A DNA stretch of 64,000 nt. Source: Butyrivibrio proteoclasticus B316 (GTDB lineage: Bacteria; Bacillota; Clostridia; Lachnospirales; Lachnospiraceae). Both the position numbers and the translations under genes were made by a program. Shown piece by piece: positions 1 through 8,013 of this stretch (position 1 is its first letter; each line of letters starts with the position of its first letter). The notes below the pieces were generated by a model. It worked only from the letters and a program-made list of their open reading frames with translations, was not told the DNA's origin and did no database searches. Location: contig NC_014387.1 in assembly GCF_000145035.1 (NCBI RefSeq), positions 3,090,001 to 3,154,000 of the forward strand, read 5' to 3'.

Positions 1-1247
1 GTAGACTTTCCTGCACCTGATGGTCCCATGATTCCAACAGACTTTCCCTTAGGAATTACCATGTTCGCCTTAGTAAAGATATTCTTATCTGAATCAGGAT
101 AAGCAAAAGTGATATCCTTAAGTTCAATCTTATCTTCAAGATGAAGGGCTGGGCCTGCAATAGCTGCCCTCTCTGCTCTCATAGCCTTATCACTCTTCAT
201 TGACTCGGTAAGATTCTCATAAAGATAATCCAATGAATACTGATTATAGGCAACTTCTGTAATATAAGTATTAATTCGGTTTGCAGAAGGCATGATCCTC
301 ATAGCAGCAAGACCAAAGGCGGTAAGCTGTGGAATAAGTAGCCCTACATCACCACCTCTTAATATATAGACCAGGATAAACAGCATAACCGATGCCATAA
401 ATACTGTCTCGATCATTAGCCTTGGCACACTATTAAGTACCGCATAATCTCTGGCAATGTTGGCGCCAACCTTACCTGATTCATAGTAATTACGAATGTA
501 AAAATCCTGTCTGTTAAGTACCTTGACATCCTTAAGGCCATAAATAGCCTGAAGTCTCCATCTGGCAATCCTTGACTGAGTCTCCTGATTACGTCTTCCA
601 ATATCGTTAAGCCTTGGCTTAAGTCCCTTGACACTGATAAATGTCATCACCAAAAGAACTACTATCATAAGCAGTGTCATCTGCCAGTTAACAAGCATAA
701 GGACCACTCCAAGGAATGTTGAAACTACAAGCTCTGTTAAAAGAGAAAGAAGAGCAAGTACAAGTGAAAAAACTCTTGGAATATCACTGTCTGTAATTCT
801 AAATACAGTAGGAATATCCGCGCCAAGATAATCTTCGTAAGGTCTGTTCAAGAATTCTCTCATGACACGGCTTATCATATCGTTTCTGGCTCTTGCCACA
901 AAAGTATTCTGTTTGTATATCAAAAAGAGCATATAAGTATTCTTGACTACAAAAAGAGCTATCATTGTTATCAGAAGCACACAGGCTATCTTCATGTCAC
1001 TATCAAGGCCAAGAATATTTATCAAATTGCTTACCTGTTCATGTCTGTCAATAAAATCATGCAGAGTTTTGGGGACTATGATAGTTGAAACGACAGGGAC
1101 CATCACCGATACACCAAGTGTTTCAAATACGCCTCCAATCAGTATAAGGACAGCCAGTAAAACCAGCTGTCCCTTTTGTTTTTTATCAAATATATAGCCT
1201 ATCTTCCCGAGAAGAGAAACCTTCTCAGTGTTTTTATTGTTGCTCAT
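1..1247 (-). CDS. PglK-like ABC exporter/flippase, C-terminal part beyond window
   Basis: The window holds the first 415 codons of an ABC exporter with the membrane domain fused to the ATPase. It runs off the left edge inside the Walker A loop (GPSGAGKST), so about 170 residues of nucleotide-binding domain are missing from view. I read the frame directly: it opens MSNNNKNTEKVSLLG, then has hydrophobic helices containing LLAVLILIGGVFETLG. It shares the PSANRIN block with the ABC protein at 36234-37985, so the two are paralogues. The family (PglK of Campylobacter) flips undecaprenyl-diphosphate oligosaccharides across the membrane using ATP. No MATE/Wzx-type flippase is visible in the window, which supports that role. 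The gene follows the fucosyltransferase by 21 bases with only a weak GATGGGA ribosome site. A lipid or peptide exporter is a less likely alternative. Confidence 0.85.
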   Translation of the reverse strand, partial: MSNNKNTEKVSLLGKIGYIFDKKQKGQLVLLAVLILIGGVFETLGVSVMVPVVSTIIVPKTLHDFIDRHEQVSNLINILGLDSDMKIACVLLITMIALFVVKNTYMLFLIYKQNTFVARARNDMISRVMREFLNRPYEDYLGADIPTVFRITDSDIPRVFSLVLALLSLLTELVVSTFLGVVLMLVNWQMTLLMIVVLLVMTFISVKGLKPRLNDIGRRNQETQSRIARWRLQAIYGLKDVKVLNRQDFYIRNYYESGKVGANIARDYAVLNSVPRLMIETVFMASVMLFILVYILRGGDVGLLIPQLTAFGLAAMRIMPSANRINTYITEVAYNQYSLDYLYENLTESMKSDKAMRAERAAIAGPALHLEDKIELKDITFAYPDSDKNIFTKANMVIPKGKSVGIMGPSGAGKS

Positions 1248-1268
1248 TACATATTTCCCATCTAAATA

Positions 1269-2141
1269 CTATATAGCTATTTTTTTCATTCTGGCAGTAT
1301 AGATATCATCCATCTTCCTGTTATTGATCCACTTTGAAGGGGCGATAACTATCTTGCCTGGATTATCATTAAGCCATGCTGCCCACCAGCTAAAAGAACT
1401 GTTAGCCAGTATATGGTGTTTGCACCTGCTCATAAGAGTCATTTCAGCTATATCTGTGTTGGTATCCTCATCCAGATCGACCACAAAGAAATTCGGTCCC
1501 CTGAAATGCTGTCTGCACCAGTCCTTATCATCAGTAAAAATAAAGAACACAGCACTTGGATACTGATTTCTCACTTCGTCAATTGCTGACTTGTAATACT
1601 TCTCAGTACAGATATTGTGAATATGAATATGTTCCTCATCAATGTAGTCTGTTCGTCTGATATGCAGGCTTACAGACTCACAACATTCAATCTGCTGTAA
1701 AATAGTCCAGCTGACACTATCCTGCATAACTTCCTGAGGTCTTTTCTCAAAAGCTTCTCTTATCTCTTTCTCAACCTCTTCATTTGCAAAATACTTGTCA
1801 CTCTGCCAATAGCCAACAAGATAAGCATCCTCAACCTCAAGAATCCTGGGGTCAAAGATTCCTGACTCCTCATCAATTCTGAAAGTCTTCCTACCTGTAA
1901 GCTTTCTCCTGATCCTGCTGAAAATATCCATCTTGGAATCAGTCAGCTTAACAATCTCTTCTCTGGTGGCCTTATCATAGCTTATTCCAAATCTCTGTAA
2001 AACAGGAATTCGAAGTTCATCATCCACAAATCCCGTTTCGTCATCGATCTTAACTTCACGGCCAAGCTTTTTGAGCTGCCTGTATAGAGCGTACTGGAAC
2101 ATTTGATTGCCCATTCCGCCCTTCAACTGAATTATTATCAT
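1269..2141 (-). CDS. GT11 family alpha-1,2-fucosyltransferase-like protein
   Basis: This 290-residue protein has the hallmarks of glycosyltransferase family 11: the N-terminal GGMGNQMFQYA loop (residues 8-18), HIRRTDY at about 160-166 (the GDP-fucose-binding HxRRxD motif) and SSFSWWAAWL near 240-250. The family moves L-fucose from GDP-fucose to a galactose or similar acceptor, usually as an alpha-1,2 linkage, on the cytoplasmic face. Length is normal for the family. A strong GGAGGGG ribosome site sits just before the ATG, and an extended -10 promoter candidate lies in the gap upstream. The donor pathway is at the other end of the window (gmd and the partial GDP-fucose synthase). Family is clear; linkage and acceptor are inferred. 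Confidence 0.88.
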   Translation of the reverse strand: MIIIQLKGGMGNQMFQYALYRQLKKLGREVKIDDETGFVDDELRIPVLQRFGISYDKATREEIVKLTDSKMDIFSRIRRKLTGRKTFRIDEESGIFDPRILEVEDAYLVGYWQSDKYFANEEVEKEIREAFEKRPQEVMQDSVSWTILQQIECCESVSLHIRRTDYIDEEHIHIHNICTEKYYKSAIDEVRNQYPSAVFFIFTDDKDWCRQHFRGPNFFVVDLDEDTNTDIAEMTLMSRCKHHILANSSFSWWAAWLNDNPGKIVIAPSKWINNRKMDDIYTARMKKIAI

Positions 2142-2183
2142 ATCCCCTCCAAAGAAAGTAGCAAGTAACGCATACCTAAAAGC

Positions 2184-2192
2184 ATTATAGCA
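2184..2192 (-). promoter_or_regulatory. Candidate extended -10 promoter before the fucosyltransferase
   Basis: The 88-base gap upstream of the GT11 gene holds TGCTATAAT on the minus strand, a perfect TATAAT with the TGn extension. No good -35 is visible at 16-18 bases. It could let the fucosyltransferase and downstream flippase be transcribed apart from the long upstream operon. This is sequence pattern only. Confidence 0.4.
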
Positions 2193-2229
2193 TAATATGG
2201 CACAGTCTTCATCGCGTTATGTACAAGCA

Positions 2230-4110
2230 TCATTGTCTGTATTCTTCCTCATACCACTGCTGGAACATAAGAATATACCAAATCTGTATCCTATAAATAC
2301 CTCTGTCGGTGTAATCTCTCCAAATCTTCTCAACAACGTCAGGATCAAGTATTCCCTGTGACCTGACCTTATCTTTATCAAGAAGTCCTTCCGCCCATTC
2401 TCTGAGCTCCGGCTCTAAAAGCCATTTATCAATAGGAATGGCAAAGCCTTTCTTCGGCCTTTCCATCATTTCCCTTGGAACATACTTGTATAGCACATCC
2501 CTCAAAACCATTTTACCAACGCTGCCTTCTCTAAGATACTCTAAAGGCAGGCTCCAGGCAAACTCAACAACATCCTTATCAAGCATTGGAACCCTTGTTT
2601 CAAGCGACACAGCCATAGCTGTCCTGTCAACCTTAACCAGGATATCGTCCGGATGATACAGGAGCATATCTGCAAGCATGCATTCATGATTAGGCTCAGT
2701 GAGAAAGTCCTCCGGAAGCTCTGTCAGCTTATATGGAAGTGTTCTCTTATCCAGAGCAATACTGTATATTATCGGATCAGTTTCATGTTCAAGTTTATGG
2801 ATCTCGCACGGTCCCTTTGCTCCAAGAAGTGTTCCCTTGATCCTGTATATATCCTTATTAACTAAAGGGCTGTGAAGAACCAGGCTGCTGACAGGTTTTC
2901 TGATAAAATATGGGAATCCCTTCATTTTACCCCAGATTCTGTCTATTGATCCATAGGATGTATATCCGCAAAAGAGCTCATCTCCGGCATCACCCGAAAG
3001 AGAGACAGTAACATGCTCTCTTGTCATCTTACTTACAAGGTATGTTGGTATCTGTGATGAATCCGCAAACGGCTCTGAAAACATAGTTGCAAGCTTAGGT
3101 ACAACTGCCTTGGCATCCTTGTCAGATATGTATAACTCAGTATGTTCAGTTCCTAAATGAGCGGCTATTTCTTTAGCATAGGTAGCTTCATTGTAAGCAG
3201 GATCATCCATTCCAATGGTAAAAGACTTAACCTTGCCCGGAGCAAGATCCTGCATAAGAGATACTATAGTACTTGAGTCTATTCCTGCCGAAAGAAAGGC
3301 TCCTACCGGAACATCAGCGACCATCTGATCTTTGATAGAAGCTCTTAAAAGCCTCTCAAGCTCAAGCGCAGCTTCCTGCCTACTTCCTGTAAAGATATTA
3401 CTCTGTCCCCTTCTTGCAGCTTCTTTCATCGACCAATAGGTGTGAACATCTGTCTTAAATGTCTCAACATCCACAGTCATATAAGTTCCTGCTTCCAGCT
3501 TGTAAATGCCCTCGTAAATAGAATAGGGCGCAGGAATATATCCTTCAGTAAAATATATCGTAAGTACCTGAGTATTGATCTTGTTATCAAAGCCGTCGAC
3601 CACTCTCAGGCATCCAAGGTCAGAAGCAAAGGCAAAGGATCCTGCAACAGTGCCATAATATAAAGGCTTTTCACCTACTCTGTCTCTTGCAAGAGTAATT
3701 GTTTTTTTCTCAGTATCATAAACTGCAATTCCAAACATACCCTTACACATGGTAAGAGCCTTTTCAATTCCATAATATTCAATGGCTTCAATAAGTACTT
3801 CTGTATCTGAAGTACTCCTGAATTTAGTAACGGCACCCTCTTTTAAGAGTTTATCTCTAATCTCCTGATGGTTATAGATTTCTCCGTTATAAACCATGAT
3901 GCTCTTGCCACTTCCTGATACAAAAGGCTGAGCTCCCATCTTGGATAGGTCAACGATAGAAAGGCGCCTGTGTCCAAGCGCCACTTTACCATCTTCACTT
4001 ATATAGATGCCTTCATCATCCGGTCCTCTGTGGACCATCCTCTCATTCATCTTGCGAATGTTTCTTTTGGTATCACCTTTAAATTTTAACAGACCTGCAA
4101 TTCCGCACAT
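2230..4110 (-). CDS. Asparagine synthase-type glutamine amidotransferase (copy 1)
   Basis: The product has the two-domain AsnB architecture: an N-terminal class II glutaminase beginning MCGIAG (Cys2 nucleophile) with RRLSIVDLS and YNGEIYN, then an ATP-pyrophosphatase domain. The family ATP-binding loop is normally SGGxDSS; here it reads SAGIDSS (about residues 274-280), an unusual glycine-to-alanine change. An in-frame ATG 21 bases upstream exists, but the Cys must be residue 2 and a GAGGATAAT ribosome site precedes the start chosen. In surface-polysaccharide loci such enzymes (WbpS of Pseudomonas, WbtH of Francisella) amidate the carboxylate of hexuronic acids rather than make asparagine. 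The WbpO/WbpP-like pair in the same gene run supports that here. A second copy lies four genes upstream. Free asparagine synthesis cannot be excluded. Confidence 0.87.
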   Translation of the reverse strand: MCGIAGLLKFKGDTKRNIRKMNERMVHRGPDDEGIYISEDGKVALGHRRLSIVDLSKMGAQPFVSGSGKSIMVYNGEIYNHQEIRDKLLKEGAVTKFRSTSDTEVLIEAIEYYGIEKALTMCKGMFGIAVYDTEKKTITLARDRVGEKPLYYGTVAGSFAFASDLGCLRVVDGFDNKINTQVLTIYFTEGYIPAPYSIYEGIYKLEAGTYMTVDVETFKTDVHTYWSMKEAARRGQSNIFTGSRQEAALELERLLRASIKDQMVADVPVGAFLSAGIDSSTIVSLMQDLAPGKVKSFTIGMDDPAYNEATYAKEIAAHLGTEHTELYISDKDAKAVVPKLATMFSEPFADSSQIPTYLVSKMTREHVTVSLSGDAGDELFCGYTSYGSIDRIWGKMKGFPYFIRKPVSSLVLHSPLVNKDIYRIKGTLLGAKGPCEIHKLEHETDPIIYSIALDKRTLPYKLTELPEDFLTEPNHECMLADMLLYHPDDILVKVDRTAMAVSLETRVPMLDKDVVEFAWSLPLEYLREGSVGKMVLRDVLYKYVPREMMERPKKGFAIPIDKWLLEPELREWAEGLLDKDKVRSQGILDPDVVEKIWRDYTDRGIYRIQIWYILMFQQWYEEEYRQ

Positions 4111-4127
4111 ATTATCCTCGTCAAATC

Positions 4128-5219
4128 TCATTCATCAAGAAGGCTGTCATAATCATAGCTATGAAACAGCTCTTTTTCATCATCAAGGTACTGAATATAA
4201 TTCTCTTTGCATATTCTATCATATACAGGCTCACCTGAAACCTCTGCCTGCGTCATTATATCCATGATCAGATCATTAATGCTTGCCCTGTAATGCCCGG
4301 GATCTCTGTAATTATCAAGATTTCCTGTTATATCTGTATGAGTTGAGAAACTATATATATGAATGTTATCGCATTCAAGCATGCATTCTATAGCTTTTTT
4401 CTTGCCCTCCAGCATATGATCCAGCGTACCTTCGTGTCTAAGACTTCCCCAGTATGCCATGGAATACGGAGGGAAAAAATAAATAAAAGTTGTCTCAGGA
4501 TGACTCCTTGCAAGAGAAACCACATTTTGCTCCATATTATCTACAAGAAGTGAAATCTCTTCATCCGTTGGGCTTATGACTTCTTCAGCTTCATCAAAGC
4601 CCTGTACTGAGGCTAAAACATACTCTTTTCCATAGACATTTTCTGCATCAGTATAACTGTACTCATCAAAATTCGTATAGCCACTGGCATCCCCTTTAAT
4701 CGCATGATAGATTACAGGAAGCGTGTAATTGATCAGCACGTCACGATTTATAAGGTACTTAACATCATTAAAGGGATTACTGTCTGTAAGATGATATGGA
4801 TATTCTCCCATGTCTTCCCTGAGTGCATCCTTATCCCTGTACAAAAGCGAATAATCAAGCGTTCTGAAAACATATTTAATATCATGGCCTGACTCATAAG
4901 AAACCTTTAGATTGTCATTAAGTTCCTTATAGGTTGCTCCCGAGTAGCACACTTTTATGGATCTTGTATTCATAGCTTCATCAAAGCGTGAAGCCTTGAA
5001 ATTCTCAGCCATTGATGTTCCCGTGATAATGCTGTCATAACTAAAATGCCTGGTGATACCGTCATTCTGAGACCTCTGATCGTACAGTCTGTAATACAGA
5101 TTAGGATTCGGGGCCCTATAGTGGAAAAACGGGTCCACAATAAACACTGTCAGTGCCATGACTGCCAATGCTGAAACAAACAATATGAGGCTTGTATAAA
5201 AAAATTTCTTTCCTGTCAT
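4128..5219 (-). CDS. Membrane-anchored SGNH/AlgX-DltD-like protein, MBOAT partner
   Basis: One N-terminal membrane segment (about residues 6-30) is followed by an extracytoplasmic domain of about 330 residues. GTSM near residue 68 resembles the nucleophile motif of SGNH/GDSL esterases, and RDPGHYR about 60 residues from the end resembles the Asp-x-x-His block. Such proteins (AlgJ/AlgX, DltD, PatB types) work with an MBOAT channel to place acyl groups on sugars outside the membrane, and the MBOAT gene is immediately upstream. The start chosen has a GAGGATC ribosome site. An ATG 15 bases earlier overlaps the MBOAT stop by one base (TGATG) and is possible through coupling. Overall similarity is too weak for me to name a subfamily. 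Confidence 0.72.
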   Translation of the reverse strand: MTGKKFFYTSLILFVSALAVMALTVFIVDPFFHYRAPNPNLYYRLYDQRSQNDGITRHFSYDSIITGTSMAENFKASRFDEAMNTRSIKVCYSGATYKELNDNLKVSYESGHDIKYVFRTLDYSLLYRDKDALREDMGEYPYHLTDSNPFNDVKYLINRDVLINYTLPVIYHAIKGDASGYTNFDEYSYTDAENVYGKEYVLASVQGFDEAEEVISPTDEEISLLVDNMEQNVVSLARSHPETTFIYFFPPYSMAYWGSLRHEGTLDHMLEGKKKAIECMLECDNIHIYSFSTHTDITGNLDNYRDPGHYRASINDLIMDIMTQAEVSGEPVYDRICKENYIQYLDDEKELFHSYDYDSLLDE

Positions 5220-5233
5220 ATGATCCTCATACA

Positions 5234-6754
5234 TCAGAAGTTAAAGTATAGGAATGTAGATACTTTGCTAAGAGATATCATGCAGATTATCATCATTATA
5301 AAAGTACATACAAGATTAAGTTTGCTTTTTTTGTACTGACACTGACCATTGTTTGGAAGGATCAGCACTATAAAAAGGGCTGTCATCATAACTACCACAG
5401 TAGATAAGCCAAGTGTAAACATCTCAGAAGGATTCTGACCTAAAAGTGCAAATAAATATCTGATCTTAGGTATCCTAAAGCTCTCAAGCAGTTCTGTTCT
5501 GATACTGTAATTGTGGACAGTAAGTCTACTCATTATCTGAGTGAATTGTCCTACACTGTCAGCTCTAAATAAAAGCCACGCCACATTAATAATTATAAAT
5601 GTAACAACCCACTGAACTACCTGGATCAGACTTATCCACACCTTTGCCACGGGGAGTCTTTCTGCAAAGCCAATGCACTTTGTATATATACCCTTTCCAG
5701 CTCTGTTTATGCACTGAAATGCTCCGTGTATAAGTCCCCATAATATAAATGTCCAGTTTGCCCCATGCCATATACCACTCACAAGGAAAACGATCATTAT
5801 ATTGAGATAAGTTCTCCAAACACCTTTTCTGTTTCCTCCGAGAGGAATATATATATACTTCGTAAGAAACCTTGTAAGTGACATATGCCACCGTTTCCAG
5901 AAGTCAATTATAGAAAGTGCCTTGTAGGGAGAATTGAAATTTGCCGGAAGTACAATGTTAAACATGAGGCCCAGGCCTATAGCCATATCACTGTATCCCG
6001 AAAAATCAAAGTAAATCTGGAAAGTATATGAGAGCATTACTATTATGATTTCCCAGATGGTAAGTGCTCCCTCTCCCAAAGGAGTAGAAGAGGCCACTGA
6101 AAATCCCCATTCAACAGCAACTCCAAAGGCATCTGCTATGAGAACTTTTTTGGTAAGTCCTCTGGCAAACATCATAAAGCCCTTAGAGAGGTTATCATAA
6201 TCCACTTTCCATTTACTCTTATCTCTAAATTGCGGAATAATCTCCGAGTGGAGCACGATAGGTCCTTCCACCAACTGAGGAAAAAATGTCACAAAAAGTG
6301 CATATTCAATGAATCCGTAGTCTTTGGTCTCTCCCTTATACGAATCCACAATATAGGCAATCTGTTGAAAAGTAAAAAAGCTTATTCCCAGTGGCAGGAT
6401 CACCTTTTGCAAATGGAATCCTGTTCCAAATGCTTCATTGATATTGGAAATAAAAAAGTTCTTGTATTTAAAGTAAAAAATTAGTCCAACGTTGAAAATA
6501 ATCCCAAATAGTAACGTTATTTTTCTGCGATTACCATCTAATAAACTCATGCCCTTTGAGAGGAGGTAATTCACTGCGATGCTGGCACATATGATCACTA
6601 AATAGATCACATTGAAGTAGTCATAAAACCACAAAGACATCACAAGAAGATATACTTTTGCAAGTTTCTCTTTTCCCAAGGCATTAAGGCCATAATAACC
6701 GATGATTGCAAGCGGCAGAAAAAGCAATATGAAAATATATGAATTAAACTGCAT
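5234..6754 (-). CDS. MBOAT family O-acyltransferase (AlgI/DltB/PatA-like)
   Basis: This 506-residue polytopic protein carries MBOAT hallmarks: YFDFSGYSDMA (about 248-258), FWKRWHMSLTRFL (285-297), and SGIWHGANW with the likely catalytic His at about 330, followed by WGLIHG. In AlgI and DltB relatives it passes an acyl group, usually acetyl, from a cytoplasmic donor across the membrane to an extracytoplasmic acceptor protein that modifies the polysaccharide. Length matches AlgI-type proteins (about 470-520). A GAGGTAG ribosome site precedes the ATG. The SGNH-like partner follows with a one-base junction, so the two probably form one acylation module for the glycan. D-alanylation of teichoic acid is unlikely without dltA or dltC. 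Confidence 0.9.
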   Translation of the reverse strand: MQFNSYIFILLFLPLAIIGYYGLNALGKEKLAKVYLLVMSLWFYDYFNVIYLVIICASIAVNYLLSKGMSLLDGNRRKITLLFGIIFNVGLIFYFKYKNFFISNINEAFGTGFHLQKVILPLGISFFTFQQIAYIVDSYKGETKDYGFIEYALFVTFFPQLVEGPIVLHSEIIPQFRDKSKWKVDYDNLSKGFMMFARGLTKKVLIADAFGVAVEWGFSVASSTPLGEGALTIWEIIIVMLSYTFQIYFDFSGYSDMAIGLGLMFNIVLPANFNSPYKALSIIDFWKRWHMSLTRFLTKYIYIPLGGNRKGVWRTYLNIMIVFLVSGIWHGANWTFILWGLIHGAFQCINRAGKGIYTKCIGFAERLPVAKVWISLIQVVQWVVTFIIINVAWLLFRADSVGQFTQIMSRLTVHNYSIRTELLESFRIPKIRYLFALLGQNPSEMFTLGLSTVVVMMTALFIVLILPNNGQCQYKKSKLNLVCTFIMMIICMISLSKVSTFLYFNF

Positions 6755-6759
6755 AAAAA

Positions 6760-7977
6760 CTACCTCTTCAGAATACCTTCAAAGTACTTCTCCCACATTT
6801 TATTAGAAGCATCGGGAGAATACTTCTCCTGTACTCTTGCCGCATTTTTGCCAAGCTTCTCAGCAAACTCTTTATCTCCCAGAATTCTCAGCATGGCTGC
6901 CTCAAGAGCCTTAACATCATCCACAGGGATGAGAAGGCCGTTTTCTCCGTCCGTAATAAGGTCCCTGGGACCGCCACACGGGCAATCAGTAGAAATACAT
7001 GGAAGTCCAAGAGCCATAGCCTCTATAAGAGCATTTGGCATTCCTTCCTGTTTCGATGCAAGCACAAAAAGATCCGCCTTCTCGATATATTCAGCAACAT
7101 TACTGACCATTCCAAGAAACTGAACGTTTTTATCGATGCCAAGCTCTATAGCCTTTCGCTGGAGTTTAATTCTGTCAGGACCATCTCCGTATATCTTAAG
7201 GATCATGGATCCAAAACCTTTTTTGAGCACTTCAGAAAAAGCCTCCATGACCATGGTGTGGTTCTTATTCTCATCGAGTCTCCCCACCATAACAATGCTA
7301 CCTTCCCTCTCGTCAATAAATCTTCTGCGAAGGAATGAAGGATTTATGGCATTAGGAAGAATTGTACACTTTTTCCTGATATGTGGCGGGAAAAACTTTT
7401 TAGCATCATTTGTCTGTACTATAATGCCTGCCGCCTTTCCAAAGGTAGCCAGCATACCGCTCCTGAGCGCCATGGTATTGTATTCCATATAAGGATCAGC
7501 GCGCACCGAAACCACTACCTTGAAGCCTTCCTTAGTAGCAGTAGACAATGCCATAATATTGTTCTTGCCAATGAAGCTCAGAATAAGGTCAGGAGAAAGC
7601 TTCTTCCAGATAGCAGAGAGCTTGTCACTTCTTTTCTTAAAGTTCTTAATCCGCCCTTCCTGTTCACTTTTCAAAAGAGCTGAAAAATATCTGCGAATTC
7701 CATTTTTTTCATTGCCAAGAGGATCTACCCATGCAGGATTCTCGTCAGGGTCACAGACAAGCTCTGCCCCTTCATATCCAGCTGGCACTACCTTCCAGGC
7801 TGCATGTTTGACTTCATATTCGACAGGAGCCAGATACGTTGTTACCAGAGATACCCTGTATCCCTGTTCATGAAAATAGACTGCAAGATTGGTCATCACT
7901 CTCTCTGCTCCACCTTTTTGAAGTGAACCTATATACATGGCAATATGCGGTTTATTTTCTCTGGAATTAGTAGTCAA
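6760..7977 (-). CDS. GT4 family glycosyltransferase
   Basis: A GT-B fold retaining transferase of about 405 residues. The N-terminal IGSLQKGGAERVM loop and C-terminal EGMPNALIEAMALG (the E-x7-E region), followed by STDCPCGGP, are typical of the CapM/PglH-like branch of GT4. It adds a sugar from a nucleotide donor to a lipid-linked oligosaccharide in the cytoplasm. No ATG lies near the N-terminus. I placed the start at a TTG behind GAGGAAAGAG; a TTG 15 bases earlier and an ATG at residue 14 are alternatives. It shares the CPCGGP segment with the transferase at 9977, so the two are close paralogues flanking the second asparagine synthase. Donor and linkage cannot be read from sequence. Confidence 0.85.
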   Translation of the reverse strand: MTTNSRENKPHIAMYIGSLQKGGAERVMTNLAVYFHEQGYRVSLVTTYLAPVEYEVKHAAWKVVPAGYEGAELVCDPDENPAWVDPLGNEKNGIRRYFSALLKSEQEGRIKNFKKRSDKLSAIWKKLSPDLILSFIGKNNIMALSTATKEGFKVVVSVRADPYMEYNTMALRSGMLATFGKAAGIIVQTNDAKKFFPPHIRKKCTILPNAINPSFLRRRFIDEREGSIVMVGRLDENKNHTMVMEAFSEVLKKGFGSMILKIYGDGPDRIKLQRKAIELGIDKNVQFLGMVSNVAEYIEKADLFVLASKQEGMPNALIEAMALGLPCISTDCPCGGPRDLITDGENGLLIPVDDVKALEAAMLRILGDKEFAEKLGKNAARVQEKYSPDASNKMWEKYFEGILKR

Positions 7978-8013
7978 ATTCTCTTTCCTCAAAAAAGCTC
8001 TTTAATCTTCTGA

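Noticed and set aside
4111..4131. Upstream start for asparagine synthase copy 1
   Set aside because: It would add seven residues before the catalytic Cys, which must follow the initiator Met; the later ATG also has the better ribosome site.
5586..5891. Open frame of 101 codons on the minus strand within the MBOAT gene
   Set aside because: It lies wholly inside a well-supported MBOAT gene in another frame, has no ribosome site and a composition unlike a real protein.
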